IMG/VR virus record: IMGVR_UViG_3300027833_001691
Span: 1 to 28,549 of that record
Strand: one strand, 5' to 3'
From: a virus
Length of the DNA: 28,549 nt
The notes beneath the pieces were generated by a model. The model was not told the DNA's origin. It ran no database searches and saw only the letters and a program-made list of their open reading frames with translations. This document shows, piece after piece, positions 13,313-19,830 of the stretch (position 1 is its first letter; each line of letters opens with the position of its first letter). The translations under genes and the position numbers were made by a program.

Positions 13313-13609
13313 ATGTTATTAAGAGAACTTTACATTGAACCCGATTCCATAGAGGAAAAGCAAGTTTGGGCTCGCCGCGGAAAGAATGTTGTACGCAAGT
13401 ACAGATGTTCAGGCGGTAGACGCAACGGTCGAATCGTTGCAAAGATGTCACAATGTTATGCTGCACCAGATGCTAAGAAACGTGCTAGAATGAAAATCAT
13501 GAAAGCAAAGTTAGGAACACGCATAGCTAAGAAGACTAAGAGAACTAAACGTACTAATCCAGCAAGTATTAGAGTAAGCCGCTTAAACAAGATGGCAAGG
13601 CGCAAGTAA
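13313..13609 (+). CDS. Small highly basic protein, paralog A
   Basis: A 98-aa, Arg/Lys-rich protein. N-terminal VWARRGKNVVRKYRCSGG is followed by RRNGRIVAKMSQCYAAP, so two cysteines sit in a basic context. The C-terminus is TNPASIRVSRLNKMARRK. The 100-aa product of the next gene shares all three blocks, so the pair arose by tandem duplication. Similar proteins occur in marine T4-like phages without a known role. The charge suggests binding to DNA or RNA, for example packaged DNA or prohead core (inference). Confidence 0.75.
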   Translation: MLLRELYIEPDSIEEKQVWARRGKNVVRKYRCSGGRRNGRIVAKMSQCYAAPDAKKRARMKIMKAKLGTRIAKKTKRTKRTNPASIRVSRLNKMARRK

Positions 13610-13610
13610 T

Positions 13611-13913
13611 ATGTTGATTAGGGAGCTCACCGAAGCTACTCAAGTATGGAGTAAGAGTGGCAAGTCAAGTGTACGCAAGTACAGATGTACTTCTGGTGTG
13701 CGTAAAGGAAGAGTAATGGCATCGCCTGCGGCATGTAATAAACCTTTGAATGTAAGTAAGAGTAAATCATTCAAGCAAACACGTAGCACAAAGGCACCAA
13801 CGATGAAATTTAAAAGCAAGATTGCTAAAAAATCAAATCCTGCTTCTAACAGAAATATACGATTAAATAAGTCTGTTAAACCAAAGTCAAAAAGCAGGAG
13901 AAAAGTTCGATGA
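13611..13913 (+). CDS. Small highly basic protein, paralog B
   Basis: A 100-aa protein starting 1 nt after the stop of paralog A. Shared blocks: VWSKSGKSSVRKYRCTSGVRKGRVMASPAAC near the N-terminus and SNPASNRNIRLNKS near the C-terminus; the linker differs and is Lys/Ser-rich. The aligned cysteines are kept in both copies. Its stop overlaps the next start (ATGA). Probably nucleic-acid binding; exact role unknown. Confidence 0.75.
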   Translation: MLIRELTEATQVWSKSGKSSVRKYRCTSGVRKGRVMASPAACNKPLNVSKSKSFKQTRSTKAPTMKFKSKIAKKSNPASNRNIRLNKSVKPKSKSRRKVR

Positions 13914-14152
13914 GAATTACAGAGATCACAAACAACAACAATCAAAAAGTTAGTAAAGTGCAGGGCAACAAAGTAACTATCGATCAAGGTGATGGAACCG
14001 AACTAACTGTTGACACAACTAAAAACAAGAACGTAATTGGAAAAGATTCCGATGGTTCTGTTACTGTTAATAAAGATGCAGGCAATAGCTCAATGGGAGC
14101 TAAGCCGCAAAACAAAATACGACCAGGACAACGAGTCAAAACAATATCATGA
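13910..14152 (+). CDS. Small Asn/Asp/Thr-rich hypothetical protein
   Basis: An 80-aa protein, MRITEITNNNNQKVSKVQGNK, with short beta-type repeats (KVTIDQGDGTELTVDTTKN, GSVTVNKDAGNSSM) and a basic C-terminus. The MRITEI opening is common to many late marine-phage proteins encoded near the prohead genes. Start and stop both overlap the neighbours by ATGA. Function unknown. Confidence 0.65.
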   Translation: MRITEITNNNNQKVSKVQGNKVTIDQGDGTELTVDTTKNKNVIGKDSDGSVTVNKDAGNSSMGAKPQNKIRPGQRVKTIS

Positions 14153-14361
14153 AAATAAATGAATTGCTCGATAATCTTACTATACAAGTGTCTAATGAGG
14201 AAAGCACAGTTCTAGAAAAACTAGATAGAACTATGCCACTCAGCTTGTTCACTGAGAGAGAGAAATTCGTGATTGAAAACCTTGTTAAGAAGAGTCTGGT
14301 AAGTAAAGTAGTATCTAATACCCAAACAGTAGTTGTGAGAAATGACATCAAAGAATCTTAA
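14149..14361 (+). CDS. Small hypothetical protein
   Basis: A 70-aa protein, MKINELLDNLTIQVSNEES, with a predicted helix-turn-helix-like arrangement in PLSLFTEREKFVIENLVKKSLVSKVVSN that resembles a short winged-helix or sigma-like end but lacks enough length for a call. It overlaps both neighbours (ATGA upstream, 20 nt downstream). Family not recognised. Confidence 0.6.
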   Translation: MKINELLDNLTIQVSNEESTVLEKLDRTMPLSLFTEREKFVIENLVKKSLVSKVVSNTQTVVVRNDIKES

Positions 14362-14770
14362 ATTAATAAAAGAACTTGAAGAGCTTGTAAATGAAACCAT
14401 TGATGCGAGTATGTTTCCCTATCAAAAGGGTAACAGTATACGCATTGGATCTTTTATTGTGCGTTGTAATAAACGTGGCTTTTACAAAGTATATGATTGT
14501 GGGAACAATACACTAGTTACTGAAGCATTCTGTAAGACCAGTGCTGTTGCAATAGCAAAGACACTAAGTCAAGGGCAAGCGGTAATTAACAATATATTAG
14601 TCATTGACAAAGATATACAAAAGTGGTATAATGATTGCATATTCTATAAACATAATATGCGAGCTACAAAAGATTCATTTAAGCATGATATTATCTTAAA
14701 TAGATATGAAATTGCTAAAGATAAAACTTGCCATGCGAAAGAACAGTTAGATAAATACATTTATGCGTAA
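14342..14770 (+). CDS. Conserved marine-phage hypothetical protein
   Basis: A 142-aa protein, MTSKNLKLIKELEELVNETI. The part IRIGSFIVRCNKRGFYKVYDCGNN is beta-strand rich, and EAFCKTSAVAIAKTLSQGQ is helical; the C-terminal half is helical with a pattern of Tyr, His and Lys. I recognise the general form from marine T4-like phages, but no function is known. It starts inside the previous gene. Confidence 0.7.
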   Translation: MTSKNLKLIKELEELVNETIDASMFPYQKGNSIRIGSFIVRCNKRGFYKVYDCGNNTLVTEAFCKTSAVAIAKTLSQGQAVINNILVIDKDIQKWYNDCIFYKHNMRATKDSFKHDIILNRYEIAKDKTCHAKEQLDKYIYA

Positions 14771-14775
14771 GAAGG

Positions 14776-14787
14776 CATAAATAAATA
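14776..14787 (+). promoter_or_regulatory. Late-type promoter boxes
   Basis: Overlapping CATAAATA (14776-14783) and ATAAATA (14781-14787) lie 30-40 nt before ATG 14817, with AGGAAGAG near the start codon. Confidence 0.5.
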
Positions 14788-14816
14788 TAATAGATTATAC
14801 ACTAGGAAGAGTTGTA

Positions 14817-15701
14817 ATGAACATACATGAAATATCAAAACCAGTAACATCAGCATCGCTGAATGAGAGCCTAGCTAAAAAGTTTGGCCAAAAGATTAAT
14901 ATCGCAAAATTCACGCTTGAGCAACTACAAGATGCTCGCAACAGAATTAGAACAAAACTAAGTCAAGTTGAAACAAACGAAAGTTTCGACAGTGTCCACA
15001 CTAACGAAAGCTACCAAAAGTCAAAACTCTTCCTAGACGTTTTAAATGCTGCAATTAGTGAACAAACAGACATCCAAGAAGCTAAGCCGGACTTCCTAGA
15101 CTTAGACAAAGATGGCGACAAAAAAGAGCCAATGAAAAAAGCTGCTAAAGACAAGAAAGCAAAAAAGAAAACTGATGAGTCTGTAGTAACTGAAGGCGCA
15201 GAAGATCAAGCTGAACTAGTAATGGCTTCCAAAGACATGGTTGACAGATTAACTGGTTGGATGGAAGACACAGCAGAAATGCAGTCAGAGTCAATGTTAG
15301 AACTAGCTGATGCAATCCGTGATGAAATGGGTAGTGAAAAGTCAGAAGCGTTTACAGCGGCAGTTAAGCCAAGCCTAGAAGCATTGTACACAGCAATGGA
15401 GCAAACACGTATTGCACTAACAGGCGGTGTTGGTATGTTAACTGGCGAAAGTGATGCACCTATGATGGGTGATGAGCCAGCAATGGAGCCAACAGTTGAC
15501 GGCGACATGGACATGGCAGCTCCATTGGATCCAGATGCACCAGCAGAAGATGATGCGTTTGCAGCAGCTGATGCGGCAATGGGCGGAGATGATGAAGCTG
15601 GTCGTGCAAAGCGTGAAAGCATTCAACGCTCAAAAAAAAAGTTAGCTGAAATAAGCGACCAAGCACGTAGAATAACAACCATACTTTCAAAAAAAAAGTA
15701 A
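14817..15701 (+). CDS. Acidic structural or scaffold-type protein (short, zero-frame form)
   Basis: A 294-aa protein. The N-terminus (MNIHEISKPVTSASLNESLAKKFGQ) and KFTLEQLQDARNRIRTKLSQVE, then KPDFLDLDKDGDKKEPMKKA with an EF-hand-like Asp loop, are patterns of marine T4-like phage structural proteins. Residues 100-120 are Lys-rich, and the C-terminal third is very acidic (Asp/Ala/Met-rich). It ends in a run of lysines coded by nine A, with A-AAA-AAG directly followed by TAA. Reading continues without a break in the -1 frame, see 15698-16084. Its likely role is a virion or prohead component (inference). Confidence 0.75.
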   Translation: MNIHEISKPVTSASLNESLAKKFGQKINIAKFTLEQLQDARNRIRTKLSQVETNESFDSVHTNESYQKSKLFLDVLNAAISEQTDIQEAKPDFLDLDKDGDKKEPMKKAAKDKKAKKKTDESVVTEGAEDQAELVMASKDMVDRLTGWMEDTAEMQSESMLELADAIRDEMGSEKSEAFTAAVKPSLEALYTAMEQTRIALTGGVGMLTGESDAPMMGDEPAMEPTVDGDMDMAAPLDPDAPAEDDAFAAADAAMGGDDEAGRAKRESIQRSKKKLAEISDQARRITTILSKKK

Positions 15702-15730
15702 CCGAAGCTGAGGTTGACAGCCCTGCAGCT
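15692..15730 (+). promoter_or_regulatory. Candidate programmed -1 frameshift signal
   Basis: In the zero frame A AAA AAG occupies 15692-15698, the same heptamer as in E. coli dnaX, and the stop TAA follows immediately. Seven nt later, AGCTG (15706-15710) can pair with CAGCT (15726-15730), with GG/CC inside. A 16-bp palindrome, AAACTTG-TA-CAAGTTT, lies at 15731-15746. After a -1 slip the frame is open to 16084. The nine-A run could equally allow transcriptional slippage. Confidence 0.6.
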
Positions 15731-16084
15731 AAACTTGTACAAGTTTTAAGAACAGTAATAGGCAGCGCAGACCAAAATGGTCACGCTGTCTTTTTGCATT
15801 TTGACAAGCCAAAACCTGAAGCAATCAAAAAAGGTGCTAAGAACATAGACCTAAACAAACTGATGCAAAACGTAGGTGCAGAGTCATTTGACTTTGGCAC
15901 GTTTAAGGCTGCATATGATACTGATGCTAGAGTAAAAGCAATGACAAAAGATTTCAGCAAGTATGGTATTGAACCTAAGACCAAAAATGAATTAGACAAC
16001 GGCGACGATGTGTCCGCAGGTGCTGGCAATGATAATACTGTAAGCAACATGGCTAAATCAGCAACAGACCTAAGCGATCTATAA
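15698..16084 (+). CDS. -1 frame extension of the 14817 protein
   Basis: A 128-codon open frame that reads VTEAEVDSPAAKLVQVLRTV, then IGSADQNGHAVFLHFDKPKP and onward to LSDL. No ATG or GTG exists in the frame before the conserved-looking sequence begins; the only alternative is a TTG (15794) without a ribosome site in the middle of it. The sequence has good coding character throughout, including a helix (AKLVQVLRTVIG) and a FGTFKAAYDTDARVKAMTKDF segment. If the slip occurs, the fused product has 422 residues. If it does not, this stretch would be an untranslated remnant. Confidence 0.65.
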   Translation, partial: VTEAEVDSPAAKLVQVLRTVIGSADQNGHAVFLHFDKPKPEAIKKGAKNIDLNKLMQNVGAESFDFGTFKAAYDTDARVKAMTKDFSKYGIEPKTKNELDNGDDVSAGAGNDNTVSNMAKSATDLSDL

Positions 16085-16090
16085 TATAGG

Positions 16091-16131
16091 TTGACTTTCC
16101 TTTAATTAGATAGTATACTAATTGTTAAATA
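16091..16131 (+). promoter_or_regulatory. Sigma70-like promoter plus late-type box for the exonuclease gene
   Basis: TTGACT (16091-16096), 17 nt, TATACT (16114-16119). The perfect palindrome TAGTATACTA (16111-16120) and the wider pair AATTAG/CTAATT cover the -10. A TTAAATA box follows at 16125-16131. This suggests early transcription, possibly repressed, with a late option. Confidence 0.65.
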
Positions 16132-16143
16132 GAGGAAAGTATA

Positions 16144-16848
16144 TTGAGTTTAATTCAAAAGAAGTACGACTACACACCAATTTCACGAAAGCAGATTGAC
16201 GGCAAACGCAAGTACATGACACCCGATGGAGGTGCTGTGGCAAGTGTTACAACTATCCTTGATGCTACAAGTGATAAGTCAGGATTGATTGCTTGGCGTA
16301 AACGTGTAGGCGAAACTAAAGCACGAGAAATTACTACAGAAGCCGCAGGTGTTGGCACACGTATGCACAAGTATTTGGAAGACTATGTTGAGACAGGTGT
16401 AATGCCTACTCCGGGTAGTAATCCATTTGCTAAGAAAGCACACGCAATGGCACAGCAAGTCTTAGAACACGCAATGGGCGATGTAGATGAGATATGGGGT
16501 AGTGAAGTTGCTCTTTATGTTCCACAGATGTATGCAGGCACAACTGACCTAGTAGGACAATACAAAGGCCAGCCCTGCATAATGGATTTTAAGCAAACGA
16601 ACAAGCCTAAGAAGCTAGAGTATGTACAAAACTACTTCCTACAGCTAGTAGCATACGCAGAAGCACACAACGAAATCTACGGCACTAACATACGTGAAGG
16701 ACACATCTTTATGTGTAGTCGCGGAGATGACGGAATGTTGCTAGGCGGTGAAACATATCAACAGTTTGATGTATGGCCACATGAATATGATGAGTGGCGC
16801 AACGAATGGTACAACAGGGTCTATACATACTATGAAAAATATGCATAA
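16144..16848 (+). CDS. PD-(D/E)XK nuclease (RecB/Cas4-type exonuclease)
   Basis: A 234-aa protein from TTG 16144, which has GAGGAAAG 6-7 nt upstream. The motif order of the RecB-like nuclease clade is present: GTRMHKYLED (H75), AGTTDLVG (D135), CIMDFKQT (D148, K150) and QNYFLQLVAY (Q167, Y171). The length of about 230 aa fits stand-alone phage exonucleases. It should degrade or resect DNA ends, for host DNA breakdown or phage recombination. It has its own early-type promoter. The last 17 nt overlap the HNH gene. Confidence 0.85.
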   Translation: MSLIQKKYDYTPISRKQIDGKRKYMTPDGGAVASVTTILDATSDKSGLIAWRKRVGETKAREITTEAAGVGTRMHKYLEDYVETGVMPTPGSNPFAKKAHAMAQQVLEHAMGDVDEIWGSEVALYVPQMYAGTTDLVGQYKGQPCIMDFKQTNKPKKLEYVQNYFLQLVAYAEAHNEIYGTNIREGHIFMCSRGDDGMLLGGETYQQFDVWPHEYDEWRNEWYNRVYTYYEKYA

Positions 16849-17416
16849 ACATCATATTATTCAAAGATATAAATGTAAGATGTTAGGCATTGATCCTGAC
16901 CATCCTGATAACACAGTTAATATTCCTAGAGAAGTACACGCTACTGTTCATTGGGGTTATTTTAAACACGACTTAACACCGTTGTTAGAATGGTGCTCCC
17001 CTCCTCAGTGGATACTTGATAATATTGAACTAGGAAATACAAAAGATGCAGGAGCCGCTTCGCTAATTACTGAACAGCATCAAGCTGATTATGATCTTTC
17101 TGGCAAAAATAATCCTAATTACAAGGACGGCGCACTAGTAGGACAGTACAAAGATCCTAGTATTCGAAAACGTGTAGATAAGATACGCAATGCAGAGCGT
17201 CATTCAGAGAATAAAGTAGGCAATAGGCATCGTATGTTAGCAAGATACTATCTACAAAGAGACGTATCTAAAGCCAAGGAACATTTTGATAATTGGCAAG
17301 ACTACAAACGCAATATGCCTGCAAGTAACAAAGGCAATTATATACGCAAGTTTGAAACTTGGAACTCTTGGAAAGCCAAACAGAGCATAAATACTAATAA
17401 TAAATTAGGAGACTAA
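16832..17416 (+). CDS. HNH homing-type endonuclease with NUMOD-like C-terminus
   Basis: About 194 aa if started at ATG 16832 (MKNMHKHHIIQRYK); ATG 16841 is an alternative. HKHHII, PDHPDNTVNIPREVHATVHWGYF carries the HNH His and Asn residues typical of free-standing phage homing enzymes. GKNNPNYKDG (about residues 90-99) resembles a NUMOD3 DNA-binding element, followed by a long basic helical region. Such genes are mobile and sit next to conserved genes; here it is inserted between the nuclease and the tail fibre gene and overlaps the nuclease gene end. Confidence 0.75.
   Translation: MKNMHKHHIIQRYKCKMLGIDPDHPDNTVNIPREVHATVHWGYFKHDLTPLLEWCSPPQWILDNIELGNTKDAGAASLITEQHQADYDLSGKNNPNYKDGALVGQYKDPSIRKRVDKIRNAERHSENKVGNRHRMLARYYLQRDVSKAKEHFDNWQDYKRNMPASNKGNYIRKFETWNSWKAKQSINTNNKLGD
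17386..17393 (+). promoter_or_regulatory. Late-type promoter (CATAAATA)
   Basis: CATAAATA within the end of the HNH gene, 25 nt before GTG 17419, suggests late expression of the tail fibre gene. TTAGGAG near the start is its ribosome site. Confidence 0.5.
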
Positions 17417-17418
17417 AC

Positions 17419-19362
17419 GTGGCTGTAGTACAAATATCAAGAATTCAAATAAGACGCGGACAAAAAAATCAAGGTACAGGGTTACCTCAATTGTCAAGTG
17501 GTGAACTTGGTTGGGCAATAGATACACAAGAAATGTTTGTAGGTAACGGCAGTGTAGCAGAAGGTGCACCGCAAGTAGGCAATACTAAAGTTATAACAGA
17601 ACACGATGACCTATTTCAACTAGCTGATTCATACATTTATCGCAACGGTGACGGCGCTATTGTAACAGGCATTGACAGTGTAAACCCTGTTAAAAGAAGC
17701 CTACAAGATAGATTAGATGACAGAGTAAGTAGTAAGAGCTTTGGACTAACAGGCGAACAATCACAAGACGCAACGGTACTACTACAACGTGCAATTGATC
17801 AGTTATTCCTAAATGCAGGAACAGAATTAAGTACAAGCAACAGAGTAGAACTACACCTAGAAGCTGGCATATACACAATTAACGATACAATTAAAGTACC
17901 TCCGTTTGCAACTATACGTGGTGCAGGCAAAGATAAAACTATCATTAGACAACTTAATACTGGCAGAGCTTGTATACAAACAGTTAGCGAAGAAAGTATT
18001 CCAGGCGGTTATATTGTAGGCGGCGAGTACGCAACACAAGCAAGAGATATTTCAATAGACGGCCTAACACTTACTGTTACTGGTGGCTCTAAAGGTATGA
18101 TACTTGATAGTTGTAGAGATAGTAATTTTTCTAACATTAAAGTTAATGGCAATTGGGCCATTGGCACATTAGTTCCAACAGACACTACAACTACTTCAGA
18201 CATTGCACTATCATTAAACAGTAAGAATGGCGGCGTTGAATCAAGTAACAATGTTTTTTATCGCTGTGACTTTGAAAACTTTGGATACGGAGTAGTATCT
18301 AATTGGGACATTAATGATAATACATTTAATCAATGTAACTTCACAACACTAGGTTACGGAATTGCATTTGGTAAGAACATGGTAGTTGATTCGATACCTG
18401 GTAACGGAAAATCAGTTGGCCCATCAAACACTATTATTAAATCAAGTGTATTTAAAGATACTCTTTACCAAGCAATACTAATTACAAACGGCGGCAACAA
18501 TGTTAGTAAAGAAAACAAGTTTTATACTTGTGCTAACAACGGTGGCGGAGATGATCAGCCAGAGACAGCAATTGTTACAATTGATACATTGAGTAACAAG
18601 AGCGTAAACGATTACTTTTCTAGAACTAAAGTGTTATCATACAGCCAGGGCTTTATTAGAGAAAGTTCTGCTACATTAGTCGCAGGTGGCTTGTCAGTTA
18701 TTGTAGCAAGTACAGCAGATATTAATCCTGGACAGCTTCTTATTAAGAAGACAGGCATTGGTGAATTTGGATTTACACTAACTGATAACTTAAACACTCC
18801 TGAAGTAGATACAGACATAACTACTAATTCCCGAGTTGATCAAGTTATTAGTCCAACAGAATTTACTGTTACAATACCACACTTAGCTAGTGGTGCTATA
18901 ACATTTGAACTTGTATCGCCAATTATTGAAGACGTAGCGTATGTGCCTGAAGTAGAAGGCCCAGTAAACTACGATTGGGGATACGAACACGAAGTAACTA
19001 TACTAGACGGTGATGCTAATACTATATTTAGATTACCAAAGTTACAAAATCAAGCCTTTGTCATTGAATACACATCAATGTCAGAGCAAGGGTACAATGG
19101 AATGCGTTCAGGTACCATGCAAATTGTCGTTAATGCAACCACTGATGTAGCTAACGGCACACCATCATTACTAGTTTCGGACGAATACGATTACTTAGGC
19201 GATGATTTATATCTTGACACAATTAGTTTTGATGCTATACTAGATAATGTAGGCAATACGCCAGACTTAAACACAATCATTGTTAAGTCTAATGCTAGTG
19301 GCTTACCAACTGAAGCAAGAAGTAAATTTAAATTTAAAGTGAAAACGAAACAAACTGTGTAA
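17419..19362 (+). CDS. Tail fibre/tailspike with beta-helix (pectate-lyase-like) domain
   Basis: A 647-aa protein from GTG 17419. The first ~50 residues (ISRIQIRRGQ, LPQLSSGELGWAIDT, MFVGNG) form the phage fibre attachment repeat. From about residue 110 (SFGLTGEQSQDATVLLQRAIDQLF), then VELHLEAGIYTINDTI and IRGAGKDKTIIRQ, it matches the Pectate_lyase_3 right-handed beta-helix fold used in tailspikes. Later parts have repeating Asn-rich rungs (FYRCDFENFGYGVVSNWDINDNTF) and a beta-rich C-terminal domain. It should bind, and may cleave, surface glycans of the host. No catalytic residues can be assigned by eye. Confidence 0.85.
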   Translation: MAVVQISRIQIRRGQKNQGTGLPQLSSGELGWAIDTQEMFVGNGSVAEGAPQVGNTKVITEHDDLFQLADSYIYRNGDGAIVTGIDSVNPVKRSLQDRLDDRVSSKSFGLTGEQSQDATVLLQRAIDQLFLNAGTELSTSNRVELHLEAGIYTINDTIKVPPFATIRGAGKDKTIIRQLNTGRACIQTVSEESIPGGYIVGGEYATQARDISIDGLTLTVTGGSKGMILDSCRDSNFSNIKVNGNWAIGTLVPTDTTTTSDIALSLNSKNGGVESSNNVFYRCDFENFGYGVVSNWDINDNTFNQCNFTTLGYGIAFGKNMVVDSIPGNGKSVGPSNTIIKSSVFKDTLYQAILITNGGNNVSKENKFYTCANNGGGDDQPETAIVTIDTLSNKSVNDYFSRTKVLSYSQGFIRESSATLVAGGLSVIVASTADINPGQLLIKKTGIGEFGFTLTDNLNTPEVDTDITTNSRVDQVISPTEFTVTIPHLASGAITFELVSPIIEDVAYVPEVEGPVNYDWGYEHEVTILDGDANTIFRLPKLQNQAFVIEYTSMSEQGYNGMRSGTMQIVVNATTDVANGTPSLLVSDEYDYLGDDLYLDTISFDAILDNVGNTPDLNTIIVKSNASGLPTEARSKFKFKVKTKQTV

Positions 19363-19368
19363 TGATAA

Positions 19369-19791
19369 ATGTTTCATAAAAATTATGAACAAAGACTAAA
19401 TTCTTGGAGCTCTCTTCGGCAAAAACTAGAAGTTGCTGCAGACCCTTTTCAAGAGGTTATTAACTTTTATAAACAGGCTCCGTATGTAAGTGTACATACT
19501 GATCCTTGGTCACAAGACATGTGGCCAGACCCTTGGGAGTTAGTTTATGAGAACCAGTATGATGAGTTCTGTACCGTGCTAGGTATGTGTTATTCATTAC
19601 AGTTAACAGACCGCTTTAAGGGGTCTAAATTTGAGATACATATCTGTACACTCGAAAGTTTAAGCTATGTTTACCTACTTTTTGTAGACGATTATGTACT
19701 CGGGTATGACAATAATAAAGTAGTTTTGAAGAAAGAGTTACCAATGGATTTACAGTCGCAAACAGTATATGCCATGCCTAAGTTAAACTAA
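19369..19791 (+). CDS. Conserved marine T4-like phage protein
   Basis: A 140-aa protein, MFHKNYEQRLNSWSSLRQKL, with VHTDPWSQDMWPDPWELVYEN and CTVLGMCYSLQLTDRFKGS. These blocks recur in marine T4-like phages next to tail-fibre or neck genes; the function is unknown to me. The Trp-rich middle is unusual. Only 6 nt separate it from the fibre gene, so it may help fibre assembly (inference). Confidence 0.75.
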   Translation: MFHKNYEQRLNSWSSLRQKLEVAADPFQEVINFYKQAPYVSVHTDPWSQDMWPDPWELVYENQYDEFCTVLGMCYSLQLTDRFKGSKFEIHICTLESLSYVYLLFVDDYVLGYDNNKVVLKKELPMDLQSQTVYAMPKLN

Positions 19792-19830
19792 ATATCACAC
19801 TAATTAAAGAAGATTATGGAGAGAAAAAGA

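Noticed and set aside
15206-15622. Long minus-strand frame opposite the acidic protein gene
   Set aside because: It is Ser/Ala/Pro-rich, as expected for the antisense of Asp/Ala/Met-rich codons, has no ribosome site, and opposes a gene with clear features.
15794-16084. Independent gene starting at TTG 15794
   Set aside because: The coding pattern clearly continues upstream to the slippery site, and no ribosome site precedes the TTG, so the frameshift extension explains it better.
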